Positions 9,067 to 18,224 of a DNA stretch of 64,000 bases are shown piece after piece (positions within the stretch are counted from its first letter, which is position 1; every line of letters begins with the position of its first letter). This DNA is from DASXKD01 sp963734725 (GTDB lineage: Bacteria; Actinomycetota; Actinomycetes; Streptosporangiales; Streptosporangiaceae): assembly GCA_963734725.1 (NCBI GenBank), contig CAVTIX010000008.1, positions 186,001 to 250,000 on the forward strand, read 5' to 3'. The position numbers were made by a program, and so were the translations under genes. The notes beneath the pieces were generated by a model, which saw only the letters and a list, made by a program, of their open reading frames with translations, was not told where the DNA came from and did no database searches.

Positions 9067-9738
9067 TCAGGGCATCACGTAGAACAGGATCCAGAACAGG
9101 ACCGTGACCACTGCCAGGAAGTTCCACACGGTGGCGAAGCCGGATAGGGACGACTGGAAGCGCTGGATCACGAACGCTTCCTTATAGGTGGGCGGCTGCT
9201 CCACGAAGGAGATCGCCGGGATGAAGCGCGACCGGGCCAGCAGGGTTTCCAGCCAGATCATGGCCGCCAGGAGCACCACGATCAACACCGGATAGAAGCC
9301 GGTGAACACGCTGGAAAAGCCGGAACTGCCCGGCCAGAACGGCAGGAAGAGCAGTTCCAGGATCTGCAGGACGATCGCCGCGACCCCGAGCAGCAGGGCG
9401 ATCAACGCGCCGATCTGCCATAGCCGCTTGCTGCCCGCCTTGGCCTGCTGCAATGCCGCGTAGTGGATCCCGGCGCTGAGCAGGACCGCGATCATGATCA
9501 CGGTGCCGTAGACCATCGACGGCGCGTGGTAGCCCGAACCCAGCCACCTCCCGGAGGAGTTGATAGAGCGCAGGTAGAAGTAGGCGAACACGAACGCGCC
9601 GAACAGGAAGCACAGCCCGCCCACGGCGAGCCGGGATCCCGTCCACGCGGCATTGAGCGCGGCCTCGTGGTAGAAGCCCTCCTCCTCCGTCTCGCGGCTC
9701 AGCCCGGACGCGGGCGGCGGGGTGGTTGCCTCGGCCAT
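9067..9738 (-). CDS. ctaE: Cytochrome c oxidase subunit III
   Basis: A 223-residue protein with five to six membrane helices. The opening FYHEAALNAAWTGSRLAVG and AFVFAYFYLRSI match the reduced five-helix subunit III of actinobacteria. It supports stability and proton uptake of the oxidase in the cytoplasmic membrane. It starts 2 bp after the ctaD stop, so translation is coupled. Confidence 0.85.
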   Translation of the reverse strand: MAEATTPPPASGLSRETEEEGFYHEAALNAAWTGSRLAVGGLCFLFGAFVFAYFYLRSINSSGRWLGSGYHAPSMVYGTVIMIAVLLSAGIHYAALQQAKAGSKRLWQIGALIALLLGVAAIVLQILELLFLPFWPGSSGFSSVFTGFYPVLIVVLLAAMIWLETLLARSRFIPAISFVEQPPTYKEAFVIQRFQSSLSGFATVWNFLAVVTVLFWILFYVMP

Positions 9739-9740
9739 CG

Positions 9741-11699
9741 CTATGCCTCCAGTCCTGCGCCCGAACTCGCGTACGCGGCGCTGATGACGCCGGCCGGCGG
9801 ATTCAGGTCAGCCACCGGCGGCGCGTTGGGGTCGCCGTACTCGTACGGACCGGACAGAATCACCGGGATGTGCTCGAAGTTCTCCGGCGGCGGCGGCGAG
9901 GACACCTGCCATTCCAGGCCCCGGGACTGCCACGGGTTGCCGACTTCCTTCTCCCGCCAGACCAGCGTGGACATGATGAAGTTGATCAGGAAGATCAGCA
10001 ACGAGCCGCCCAGGCAGAACGCGGAGATCGAGACCCAGACGTTGAGCGGCTGCAGGTTCTGCGCGTACTCGAACACCCGCCGTGGCATGCCCAGCAGGCC
10101 GAGCGCGAACAACGGCAGGAACGTCGAGTTGAAGAAGATGAACATGGTCCAGAAGTGGATCTTGCCGAGCCGCTCGTTCAGCTTGATCCCCATCATCTTG
10201 GGCAGCCAGTAGTAGATGCCGGCCATGAAGGCGAAGATCAGCCCGCCCATGATCGTGTAGTGGAAGTGGGCCATCACGAAGAAGCTGCCGTGCTCGGTGG
10301 TGTCCGCCGGGACGTCGGACAGGAACACCCCGGAGATGCCGCCGAGCAGGAAGTTGAAGTACATCGCCAGGCAGAACAGCATCGGGACGGTGAACCTGAT
10401 CTTCGCCTTCCAGAAGGTTCCGAGCGCCACCAGGTAGATGAACCCGGTGGGAATCGAGATCAGCTCCGTGGTCAGCATGAACAGCGGGCGCATGTCGGGG
10501 TTGATCCCGCTGTCGAACAGGTGGTGCTGCCAGACGAAGAAGCTCAGCAGCGCCACGCCGATCATGCCCGCCGCGGCCGTCCGGTAGCCGAACAGCGGCT
10601 TGCGGCACATCACCGGGATGATCTCGGACACCACCCCAAACCCCGGCAGCGCCAGGATGTAGACCTCCGGGTGCCCGAAGAACCAGAACACGTTCTGGTA
10701 GAGGTAGCTGCTCCCGCCGAGCTGGTTGACGAAGAAGGCGGTCTGGAAGGTCCGGTCGGTGATCATCATGTAGATGCCGGCGACGATGACCGGCACGGCC
10801 AGCACCTGGAGGAAGGAGACGGTGAACATGGACCAGACGAACATCGGCAGCCGGCTCCACCGCATGCCCGGCGCCCGGTAGTTGATGTAGGTCACGATGA
10901 TGTTGAAGCCCGCCAGGATCATCGAGATCCCCATGAGGCCGAACGCGACGGCGTAGGTGTCCATGCCGGGCCCGGCTTGCACGCTCAGCGGGGCGTAGCC
11001 GGTCCAGCCGGTGGGGAAGCCGCCGAGCAGGACTCCGGACAGCAGGATGATGTAGGCGGCCGGGGTGAGCCAGAACCCGATCGCCTCGATCCGCGGGAAC
11101 GCCATCCGCTTCGAGCCGATCATGAGCGGCGCGAAGTACTGGCCGAACGGCCCGAGCACGACCGACGACATCATCATCATCATCATGGTGCCGTGCTCGC
11201 CGACGACGATCAGGTACGCGCTCGAGCTCAGCAGGTGGTAAGACGGCGACAGCAGCTCGCTCCTGATCGCCATGGCGAACAGGCCGCCGGTCAGGAAGTA
11301 CGTGATCATGCCGAACAGGTACTGGATGCCGACGACCTTGTGGTCGAGGGTGTACCTGAAGTACTTCGCCAGGCCGCCGGCCGGAGCGTGCTCGATGTCG
11401 TGCAGCGGCTTGCCGAGCATGAGCCGGCCGAGGTCGTTGAACACGCCGAGCCCGGCCAGCCAGCCGATCGTGCCGAACACGTAGCCCAAGATGATCGGGA
11501 CGTCGTTGGTGTCGGACAGAGCGTTCTGCCCGTAGTCGTAGGACAGCGCGTTGCCGAGCCAGTGGCCGAGGAAATAGCCGATTACCGCGCCGATCAGGCC
11601 GGTGTGGATCGCCGGCCTCATCCACCAGGGACGGGAGCTTTCCGGGCCACCCGCCACGGGCTGCATCCGGCCCGCGCCTGGCTGAATCTCGATGGCCAT
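9741..11699 (-). CDS. ctaD: Heme-copper oxidase subunit I, divergent, with N-terminal extension
   Basis: A 652-residue catalytic subunit. Heme and copper ligands are present: His169 (GEHGT), His343 and Tyr347 (FGHPEVYILALPGFG), His392-393 (VWQHH) and His478/His480 (AHFHYTIMGG). The usual core starts at KYFRYTLDHK near residue 113; before it lies an extra segment with two likely helices. Two conserved proton-channel residues appear replaced: Arg198 in IGSKRMAFPR, where an Asp is usual, and Ile421 in PTGFIYL, where a Lys is usual. A run of six Met follows His169. An SD GAGGTGACC precedes the ATG. Confidence 0.92.
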   Translation of the reverse strand: MAIEIQPGAGRMQPVAGGPESSRPWWMRPAIHTGLIGAVIGYFLGHWLGNALSYDYGQNALSDTNDVPIILGYVFGTIGWLAGLGVFNDLGRLMLGKPLHDIEHAPAGGLAKYFRYTLDHKVVGIQYLFGMITYFLTGGLFAMAIRSELLSPSYHLLSSSAYLIVVGEHGTMMMMMMSSVVLGPFGQYFAPLMIGSKRMAFPRIEAIGFWLTPAAYIILLSGVLLGGFPTGWTGYAPLSVQAGPGMDTYAVAFGLMGISMILAGFNIIVTYINYRAPGMRWSRLPMFVWSMFTVSFLQVLAVPVIVAGIYMMITDRTFQTAFFVNQLGGSSYLYQNVFWFFGHPEVYILALPGFGVVSEIIPVMCRKPLFGYRTAAAGMIGVALLSFFVWQHHLFDSGINPDMRPLFMLTTELISIPTGFIYLVALGTFWKAKIRFTVPMLFCLAMYFNFLLGGISGVFLSDVPADTTEHGSFFVMAHFHYTIMGGLIFAFMAGIYYWLPKMMGIKLNERLGKIHFWTMFIFFNSTFLPLFALGLLGMPRRVFEYAQNLQPLNVWVSISAFCLGGSLLIFLINFIMSTLVWREKEVGNPWQSRGLEWQVSSPPPPENFEHIPVILSGPYEYGDPNAPPVADLNPPAGVISAAYASSGAGLEA

Positions 11700-11735
11700 C
11701 CGGTCACCTCTTCTTCGGGCTGAGTGATGCGGCGG

Positions 11736-12683
11736 TCATGGGGTCACCGGGTCCTGAGGCGGGTAGTAGTAGCCAGCCCCGCCGGTGATGGCGTCGATCT
11801 TGACGATGGCGGCCCCGAGCTGCGGGATCACCGTCGGGTCGTAGGTCAGGCTGTAGGGCGGCAGCATGCCCAGCAGGCCATTGCGCCTCTGAACGGCCTC
11901 CCAGTTGGTGGCCCAGCGCTGGAAGGCGGCCGGCGAGACGATGTGGCCGTAGTTGAACATGGCGCCGTGCCACAGGCCGCACAGCTCGTTGCAGCGCACT
12001 GTGAAGGTGCCTGCTTCCCTGGTGGTGGTGTAGGCGACGTTGTCCACGCCGGGGTTCGCGTCGGCCTTGACGCCGAGCTGGTAGGCCCAGAAGCTGTGGA
12101 TCACGTCCAGCGAGGTGACGTGGAACTCCACGGTCGTGTTGTTGGGCAGCACCAGCTCGCTGGTCTCCATCCCGCCGAACTGCGGCCAGCGGTAGGTGAA
12201 GGCCCACTGCTGCCCGATCACCTGCACCTCGAGCCGGTGCGAGGTGTTGGGCTGCCAGATCGGCGCCGGCCCCTCGCCGGCGCCCGCGCCCGCCGGGACG
12301 ATCAACTCGACCGTGCCGAAGACGAACAGGCCGAGGACGATGACCGCGGTGGCGGCGATCCAGGTGGCCTGGATCTTGGCGTTGCCATGGATCGGCGGGC
12401 CGTCTTCGTCGTCACCGGCCCGGCGGCGCCAGTTCACCAGCGCGTACCCCGCGTAGACCCACACGAACAGCAGGACCGGCGCGGCCACGACCGCCATGAC
12501 CGCGATGTCGAACTGCTGGTGCTCCGCGGACGAGGACATGGTGCCGGGCGGCATGTGCGGCTTCCACAAAAACCAGATGAGCAGGTCGGCGACCACCGCC
12601 AGGGGCAGCCAGATCAAGAAGATCCACAGGCCGTGGTTTCTGTCGGCGCGCGCTCGGGCCGCAGGGGCCTCGGGAGTGGCCAT
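11736..12683 (-). CDS. ctaC: Cytochrome c oxidase subunit II (CuA)
   Basis: A 315-residue protein from ATG 12683, preceded by GGAGG. Two N-terminal helices (GLWIFLIWLPLAVVADLLIW and a second near residue 55-75) are followed by a cupredoxin domain. The CuA ligands are complete: HSFWAYQLGVK for the first His and CNELCGLWHGAM for the Cys, Glu, Cys, His and Met. A longer open frame runs upstream to 13553 but overlaps a real gene in another frame. The start codon overlaps the preceding stop as TGATG. Confidence 0.92.
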   Translation of the reverse strand: MATPEAPAARARADRNHGLWIFLIWLPLAVVADLLIWFLWKPHMPPGTMSSSAEHQQFDIAVMAVVAAPVLLFVWVYAGYALVNWRRRAGDDEDGPPIHGNAKIQATWIAATAVIVLGLFVFGTVELIVPAGAGAGEGPAPIWQPNTSHRLEVQVIGQQWAFTYRWPQFGGMETSELVLPNNTTVEFHVTSLDVIHSFWAYQLGVKADANPGVDNVAYTTTREAGTFTVRCNELCGLWHGAMFNYGHIVSPAAFQRWATNWEAVQRRNGLLGMLPPYSLTYDPTVIPQLGAAIVKIDAITGGAGYYYPPQDPVTP

Positions 12684-13390
12684 CAGGCTCTTACCTCCAT
12701 GTTGCCGGTCATGTAACCGAGGGTCTGCATCGGGCCGCCGTTGCCGTCGAGGAAGCCGCCGCCGCACGGGACGTAGCACTGCCAGCGGAGGACGCCCGCG
12801 TGGTCGGGCACCCGGAAGCTGAACGTCTCCACCGCGTGCGGGCCGGACGTGCAGGGCGACACGCCGCACAGGTTGTTCGCCGAGTCGTAGGCGTTCGGCG
12901 AAGCGACCGGGATAAATAGGTGCAGGGCCGGGATCGCGAACGTGTGCCCAACCGTGCAGCCCGCCCAGCCGTTGATCACCGAGACCCGCTGCGTCGGCGT
13001 GGCCACGCCCTTGTTGTTGACGATGCTCAGGTTCACGGTGCCGCCGATCGTGCCCTGGACCAGGCTCCAGAAGTTGTTCCGGGGCGGCGTGCAGCCGTCG
13101 TAGCCCAGGATGGTCACGTGCGCCGTCGTCCCCGCGGGCACGGAGAACAGCGTCGTATGGACCCACTGCTTGGTGTTCGGGTCCTGGACGAAGTAGCTCA
13201 CCCAGTCCGGCTTGCTCGACGAGTTGTTCTGCGGGTCCTCCTGCAACATGATGTTGACCACGCCGCCGGAGGCGTTGTAGGTGACCGTGGGCGGGCTGGC
13301 CAGCAGGTAATGGACGACGATGAATGCCGCACCGACGGCCACTGCCGCGAACGCGACCAGCAGGGCCGTAATACGGACCGGCAGAGACAC
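12683..13390 (-). CDS. Membrane-anchored cupredoxin-like protein with degenerate CuA-type loop
   Basis: A 235-residue protein starting at GTG 13390 with GAGGTGG eight bases upstream. An N-terminal anchor helix (VRITALLVAFAAVAVGAAF) is followed by a beta-rich domain. The C-terminal loop CYVPCGGGFLDGNGGPM resembles the CuA loop but has no His or Glu at the ligand positions. Two further Cys pairs suggest disulfides. It is the first gene of the oxidase operon and overlaps ctaC by 1 bp. It may be an accessory electron-transfer or structural subunit; copper binding is not assured. Confidence 0.7.
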   Translation of the reverse strand: MSLPVRITALLVAFAAVAVGAAFIVVHYLLASPPTVTYNASGGVVNIMLQEDPQNNSSSKPDWVSYFVQDPNTKQWVHTTLFSVPAGTTAHVTILGYDGCTPPRNNFWSLVQGTIGGTVNLSIVNNKGVATPTQRVSVINGWAGCTVGHTFAIPALHLFIPVASPNAYDSANNLCGVSPCTSGPHAVETFSFRVPDHAGVLRWQCYVPCGGGFLDGNGGPMQTLGYMTGNMEVRA

Positions 13391-13694
13391 CAGTCACCAC
13401 CTCGCTTCTTCGCGGCGCACCTGCGCACGCGACTGGGCCGGCCGCGCTTACCCCCGGGCGCCCGGCCGGATGCCTGTTACGAGCCTGATCTTCCGAGCAT
13501 CCGTGGCCGTCGGCAACACCACGGCGACTCAATGACGAAATTGTCATGATCATGGCATCCTGACAGCTAGCGGCGCCCGGCTAGCCCCTTGTCCTAATTA
13601 CGGAACGTTAGTGGTCAGTTACCTAAGCGTTACGAAAGCCGCCCATGGGCCCCTTCCGGCCCGCTATCGGGCGCCGCGCAGCGCGGCAATTTCG
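13391..13694. promoter_or_regulatory. Divergent promoter region of the oxidase operon
   Basis: No gene is seen here. The stretch contains TGAC-N6-GTCA at 13533-13546 followed by the palindrome ATGATCAT at 13546-13553, and an AT-richer block near 13590-13635. It lies upstream of the oxidase operon on one side and the response regulator gene on the other, so it probably holds divergent promoters and an operator. The binding protein is unknown; the next-door two-component system is one candidate. Confidence 0.4.
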
Positions 13695-13780
13695 GGGTCA
13701 TCTGGGTGGCAAAGCTGCAAAGGTTTGCGCAAAGCTGGGTGACCAACCCGCCGACGGGTTGACCGAACGCCAGCGAGCGA
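13695..13780 (+). ncRNA. Possible c-di-GMP-I (GEMM-like) riboswitch aptamer
   Basis: GGCAAA (13708-13713), an AAAG loop and GCGCAAAGC (13727-13735), then ACGGGTTGACCG (13753-13764), occur in the order of the GEMM-I aptamer (GGCAAA, AAAG loop, GACGCAAAGC, CCGGGUUxCCG). A hairpin AACCCG/CGGGTT is also present. Several consensus positions differ, so this is tentative. It lies about 100 nt upstream of the response regulator start at 13880. Confidence 0.35.
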
Positions 13781-13879
13781 TGGATCCTCAGGGAAGGAGC
13801 CCAACCCGCGCCCCCGTCACCGGCCGGACCGGCCGTCAGCACCCACGGGACGCGGGCAAGGCGAAATGACGAAACTCCC

Positions 13880-14572
13880 ATGAACACGACGGAGCAGGCT
13901 CCAGGCCAGGCCGGGCCGCGCATCCTGCTCGTGGAGGACGAGCCCAGGATCCGCGACTTCATCACGCGCGCGCTGGTCACGGCCGGCTACGGGGTAGCCG
14001 CAGCAGGCAACGGCGCCGAAGGGCTGCGGCTGGCCCTGGCCGGCGACTACGACCTGGTCATCCTGGACCTGATCATGCCGGACATCGACGGCCGCCTCGT
14101 CCTGGCCCAGGTGCTGCGGGAGCGCCGGGAGCAAGCGGTCCTGGTGCTGTCCTGCCTCGCCGACGTGACCACCAAGGTCGACTGCCTGGAACTGGGCGCC
14201 CAGGATTACCTCACCAAGCCCTTCTCGCTGGCCGAACTGCTGGCCAGGGTCCGGGTCCGGCTGCGCGGAGAGGTGCACTCCGGGGGCGAGATCCTCAAGG
14301 CGGGCGACCTGATGCTGCACGTGGGCCGGCTGGAGGCCAACATCGGCCACGGGCCGGTCGCGCTGACCCGGCTGGAGTTCCTGCTGCTGCGCGAGCTGAT
14401 GGAGCACGCCGGCCAGTCGGTGGGCAAGGGGCAGTTGCTCGCCTCGGTCTGGGGCTTCGACTTCGACCCGGGCTCGAACGTGGTGGACGTGTGCGTCCGG
14501 CGGCTGCGGTCCAAGCTGGGCTTCGAACTGATCGAGACGGTGCGCGGTGAGGGATATCGGCTTGCGTCCTGA
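13880..14572 (+). CDS. OmpR-family response regulator
   Basis: A 230-residue regulator with acidic pocket VEDEPR, phospho-acceptor Asp63 in VILDLIMPDIDG, the LTKPFSLAELLARVR switch region, and a winged helix ending DVCVRRLRSKLGFELIETVRG. The ATG at 13880 follows a long leader that may be structured. The kinase gene overlaps its end by 26 bp. Neighbours suggest control of redox or respiratory genes, but no target site is visible. Confidence 0.9.
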   Translation: MNTTEQAPGQAGPRILLVEDEPRIRDFITRALVTAGYGVAAAGNGAEGLRLALAGDYDLVILDLIMPDIDGRLVLAQVLRERREQAVLVLSCLADVTTKVDCLELGAQDYLTKPFSLAELLARVRVRLRGEVHSGGEILKAGDLMLHVGRLEANIGHGPVALTRLEFLLLRELMEHAGQSVGKGQLLASVWGFDFDPGSNVVDVCVRRLRSKLGFELIETVRGEGYRLAS

Positions 14573-15877
14573 GGGCCCCTCTCCCGGGCAGGCCGCCCAC
14601 GGCTGGCTGCCGCCCTGGCCGCGGCACATGCACTGGCCGCACCGCCCGCCGGGGTTGCGCTGGCCGCTGCACCGGCCACGGTTCCACGGCCCGGTCGCCT
14701 GGGTGGACGTGGCGTGGGCGGTCTTCTCGATCGCCAACCTCGCGGCGATCGTGATCTTCTCGCACTGGGAAACGGTCCCGTTCCACTTCATCTGGATCAG
14801 CCTGACGCTGCTCTACGGGTTCCGGGTCTGGTTGACCCGGCCCACCGCGTGGGTGCTCGCGGTGGTCATGATCACCACCGGCGCCGCCATCGGGTGGGAC
14901 GTCTACCAGGGCGCCCAGACCGTGGCCGAGCTGAACGAGGTCCCGCTGATGGCGGCGATGTTCTGGCTGATGGTCTGGCACGCGCAGCGCAGGCTGGCCG
15001 CAGACAATGAGCGCGGCCTGGTCAGCGAGGAGAACGCCCGGCTCCTCGCCACCCAGCGGCGGTTCCTCCAGGACGCGTCGCACCAGCTGCGGACGCCGAT
15101 CACCATCGCGCTCGGCCACGCGGAACTGCTCGCCGGCGACCTGGCCGGGCGCACGGAGGCGCGGGACATCGAGGTGGTCGTGGGCGAGCTGACCAGGCTC
15201 CGGCGCCTCGGCGAACGGCTGCTGATGATCGCCGCATCCGAGGATCCGGACTTCCTGCGCCCCGAGCCGGTCGCGCTGGACGGGTTCACGATGGAGGCGT
15301 TCCGCAAGTGGATGCCCACCGCGCGGCGCCGCTGGACGCTGGGACACCTGGATCCCGTGGTTGTCACCGCCGACCGGGAGCGGCTGGGCCTGGCGGTGGA
15401 CGCGCTGCTGGAGAACGCGGTACGGCACACCGTCGACGGCGAGGAGATCCGGCTCGAAGTGGTGCGCGACCACGACGGCGAGACCGCTCGTATGATCGTC
15501 GCGGACGGCGGTGAGGGGATCCTCCCCGCGGAGCTGGACCGGATCTTCGACCGGTTCCGGTCCGGTACCCAGCTCACCGGCGCCCGGGGCACGGGCCTCG
15601 GCCTCGCCCTGGTGCGGGCCGTCGCCCGCGCGCACGGCGGCGAGGTGCGGGTACGCAGCGCCCCCGGTGCGGGCAGCGAGTTCGCGCTGGTGCTCCCGGT
15701 GGGCCCGGCGCCGGCGCCCGGCCCGGGGCAGCGGCGCCGGGCGCCGAGCTGCTCGGCGCGCCGGGCGCCGGGCGGGCGGCGCCGTCCGACGTGCTCGGCG
15801 CGGGCACCCGCCCGGCCTACGCGCCCGGCGACCCCGGCCCGCCGGGCGCGGGACGGACGACCGTGGAGGGGTTGTGA
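14547..15877 (+). CDS. Sensor histidine kinase (probable frameshift near the 3' end)
   Basis: Three to four N-terminal helices (WVDVAWAVFSIANLAAIVIF and two more) are followed by the HisKA motif FLQDASHQLRTPITIAL, an N box LLENAVRHTVDGE, a G1 region ADGGEGILPAE and G2 GTGLGLALV. The sensor seems to be in the membrane, since no large external loop is seen. After LVLPVGP the frame runs on into the next gene, while another frame ends at a TGA (15875-15877) overlapping the next GTG. A one-base deletion in the GC-rich run near 15715-15745 would restore a normal end. Confidence 0.82.
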
Positions 15878-16443
15878 CACCGGAGCCAGGCTGGCGCGGG
15901 AGGATCCGCGCGCTGCGCAGCACCCGCCTGGTGGTGGCCGCCTCGCTCGTCGCCGCCGCGGCCGTGGCGCTGATCGTGGTCGGGGCGACCGTCGGCGCCG
16001 GGGCGCCGGGGCCACAGCACCTGGGCCGGGCGAAGAACTTCACCCTCGGCATGCTCGGCCATCCGGGCAGGCAGCTGTCACTGCAGTCGCTGGCGGGCCA
16101 CCCGGTCATCGTGAACTTCTTCGCGTCCTGGTGCGAGCCGTGCCAGAAGGAGACGCCGCTGATCGCCCGGTTCTACCGGGCCAGGCAGGGCGGCGTCGCG
16201 ATCATCGGCGTGGACGTCAACGACTCGGCGGCCAAGGCCATGGCCTTCGTCCGGAAGAGCGGCGTGACCTACCCAGTAGCCGTGGACCCCATGCCGATGA
16301 AGGCCGCGATCGCCTATAACCTGCCCGGGCTGCCCGCTACGTTCTTCCTGAACGCGCGGCACCTCATCGTGAAACGGGTCTACGGGCCGGTCACCGAGGC
16401 GGATCTGGCCAGCGGCGCCAGGCTGATGACCAAGCGGAGCTGA
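15874..16443 (+). CDS. TlpA/ResA-like membrane-anchored thioredoxin
   Basis: A 189-residue protein from GTG 15874. A signal anchor lies near residues 19-42, followed by a thioredoxin fold with the redox motif WCEPC (Cys87 and Cys90), the segment IIGVDVNDSAAKAMAFVRK and the cis-Pro loop GLPATFFLN. It acts outside the membrane as a thiol-disulfide oxidoreductase, often serving cytochrome c or CuA maturation. The GTGA overlap with the kinase gene indicates an operon with the two-component system. Confidence 0.88.
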   Translation: MTPEPGWRGRIRALRSTRLVVAASLVAAAAVALIVVGATVGAGAPGPQHLGRAKNFTLGMLGHPGRQLSLQSLAGHPVIVNFFASWCEPCQKETPLIARFYRARQGGVAIIGVDVNDSAAKAMAFVRKSGVTYPVAVDPMPMKAAIAYNLPGLPATFFLNARHLIVKRVYGPVTEADLASGARLMTKRS

Positions 16444-16452
16444 GGAGGGCCC

Positions 16453-17079
16453 ATGCAGACCCCGGCACGCGCGGACCCGCCGTACGTCCCGATCCGGCAC
16501 ACCGCCTGGCCGACGCGCAAGACGCCCCGCTGGCTGCTCGCGGCCGGGCTGCTGGTGCTTGCGGCAGGCGTGCTGGTCGGTATCGCGGTGCACCCGTCGC
16601 GGTCGCAGCGTGCCACCGACCTGAACGGGTTCCTGGCCGACATGAAGACCGACATCCAATCCTGCGCGGGCGGCGTACGGGACTCGCTCACGGCAATGCG
16701 CGCGATCGAAGCCGGGACCAGCCACGACGTCGGCACCGCGATCGGCATCGCCAGCTACGGGTCGCAGAACTGCTCCCCGGCGAACAACGTCCAGCTGGAC
16801 GACCTGGTCGGGTACCAGGTGCACGAGTCGCTGTCCTCGTTCCGCCTGGACCGGGTGGTCTACGGCCTGGTCGACTGGGCCACCCCGGACGCGCTGAGGG
16901 TGCAGGCCGACGTCGCGGCCGTGCTGCGCGGGCAAGGCCCGGGGCGCGCCGCCGCCACTGCCAAGCTGCAGCATGACCTGCGGATCCTGGACGCCCAGCG
17001 GGCCTACCTGGACAAGATCATGATGACCGCGATCACCGCCACCGGCGCCAGTGGCCGCCCGCCACCACTACCGGGGTAG
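16453..17079 (+). CDS. Signal-anchored hypothetical protein
   Basis: A 208-residue protein with a single helix (about residues 28-48, WLLAAGLLVLAAGVLVGIAV) and an extracytoplasmic, mostly helical domain with two Cys (QSCAGGV and SQNCSPA). It begins 9 bp after the TlpA-like gene with SD GAGGAGG, so it belongs to the same operon. No family is recognised. Confidence 0.7.
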   Translation: MQTPARADPPYVPIRHTAWPTRKTPRWLLAAGLLVLAAGVLVGIAVHPSRSQRATDLNGFLADMKTDIQSCAGGVRDSLTAMRAIEAGTSHDVGTAIGIASYGSQNCSPANNVQLDDLVGYQVHESLSSFRLDRVVYGLVDWATPDALRVQADVAAVLRGQGPGRAAATAKLQHDLRILDAQRAYLDKIMMTAITATGASGRPPPLPG

Positions 17080-17095
17080 CCCTGGGCCGTCATGC

Positions 17096-17133
17096 CTAAC
17101 CCAGCGCAGGGCTAGCGCGACAGCCCGGGTTAG
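17096..17133. terminator. Bidirectional terminator hairpin between convergent genes
   Basis: CTAACCC (17096-17102) pairs with GGGTTAG (17127-17133), and inside it GGGCT pairs with AGCCC. It lies between the stop codons of two convergent genes and overlaps the stop of the minus-strand one. There is no clear T tract, as is usual in high-GC actinomycetes. Confidence 0.6.
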
Positions 17134-18218
17134 CCGAGTCCTATGTCCTCGAGGGCCATGGTGAACGCCGTCTCCCAGGTGGCCTGGGAACGGGCGGCGC
17201 CCGGCGATGGCGGCTTCACCCGGTCCAGCGCGGCCAGGGCACAGCGGACCATCTCGGCCGGCCGCGAGGAGGCCACGTCGGCATCCCCCAGCTCCAGTTC
17301 GTGCTGCAGGTTGTCGCGTCCATGACCCTGCACCACGTCGAGCAGGAGCAGGGGCCGGCCGACCGTGCGCGCCTCCGCGCAGGTGTCACCCGAGCTGGTG
17401 ATGACCAGGTCCGCCGCGGCCATCAGCGCGGGGATCTCCTCGGTGTAGCCGAACACGTGCAGCCGGGGCCGGTGCCGCGCGGCCGCGCGCAGCCGGTTCT
17501 CCAGCTTGGCGTTGCGCCCGGCGACCGCCAGGACCTGCACTCCGGCGTCGGCGAGCGCCGCCGCCGCCTGCGCGATCGGCCCCAGGCCCCAGGCGCCGGA
17601 CATGAGCAGCACGGCGCGGTCCTCCACGGGCAGGCCAAGATCTGCCCTGGCCCGTTCCTGGGCCGGCGGGTCGTAGAACCCGGGCCGCACCAGTGGCTGG
17701 ACCACCCGGATCCGGGCCGTGGGCTGGTACCTGCGCACCGCGGCCTCCGCCACGGCCGAGGTGACCAGGTACAGGTCCACGTTCGGCTGCACCCAGAGCC
17801 GGTGCGGCGTGACGTCGCTGCACAGCACTACGTGACTCATCCCCGGGTACCGGTCGGCGAGCACGCTCACCGCGGACGCGGCCGTGGCGAACACAGAGAC
17901 GGCCAGGTCGGCGGGGTGCTCGTCAAGGTAGTCGCGCAGCTTCGGCACCAGTTTCCTGCGGGCCCCGGCGTCGGCGAGCAGGGCCAGCCGGCTCCCCGGG
18001 CGCAGCGCGGCGAAGTGAAACGCGTCGAACAGCCCCGGCGTGGCCAGCATGGCGCGGAACACCGCCTCCCCAGCCGACCCGCCGCGCGGGCCGAGGAGCT
18101 GCATGGCGTCCAGGGTGTCGGTGGTCCAGCCCCGGTCGGCCAGGGAGATCGCGCACGCCCGCGCGTGCATCTCGTGGCCCGCGCCGAGCGACCCGGACAG
18201 CAGCAGCGCGCGCTTCAT
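17130..18218 (-). CDS. Glycosyltransferase, MGDG synthase/MurG-like (GT28 fold)
   Basis: A 362-residue GT-B enzyme. The N-terminus (LLSGSLGAGHEMHARACAI) matches the glycine-rich loop of diacylglycerol glycosyltransferases. The C-terminal half has the nucleotide-sugar site (LLMSGAWGLGPI, VFGYTEEIPALMAAADLVITSSGD). It probably transfers a sugar from a nucleotide donor to a lipid at the inner membrane face. The start ATG sits 8 nt after GAGGGAGG inside the adjoining repeat element. It follows an epimerase gene in the same orientation. Confidence 0.82.
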   Translation of the reverse strand: MKRALLLSGSLGAGHEMHARACAISLADRGWTTDTLDAMQLLGPRGGSAGEAVFRAMLATPGLFDAFHFAALRPGSRLALLADAGARRKLVPKLRDYLDEHPADLAVSVFATAASAVSVLADRYPGMSHVVLCSDVTPHRLWVQPNVDLYLVTSAVAEAAVRRYQPTARIRVVQPLVRPGFYDPPAQERARADLGLPVEDRAVLLMSGAWGLGPIAQAAAALADAGVQVLAVAGRNAKLENRLRAAARHRPRLHVFGYTEEIPALMAAADLVITSSGDTCAEARTVGRPLLLLDVVQGHGRDNLQHELELGDADVASSRPAEMVRCALAALDRVKPPSPGAARSQATWETAFTMALEDIGLG

Positions 18219-18224
18219 TTACAT

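Noticed and set aside
9726..11723. Very long frames on the strand opposite ctaD
   Set aside because: Composition is His/Asp/Arg-rich as expected for the antisense of a GC-rich membrane protein gene, with no motif.
11736..13553. One long open frame that could suggest a large fusion of subunit II
   Set aside because: The upstream half overlaps a cupredoxin gene with proper start and SD in another frame, and ctaC has its own SD and start at 12683.
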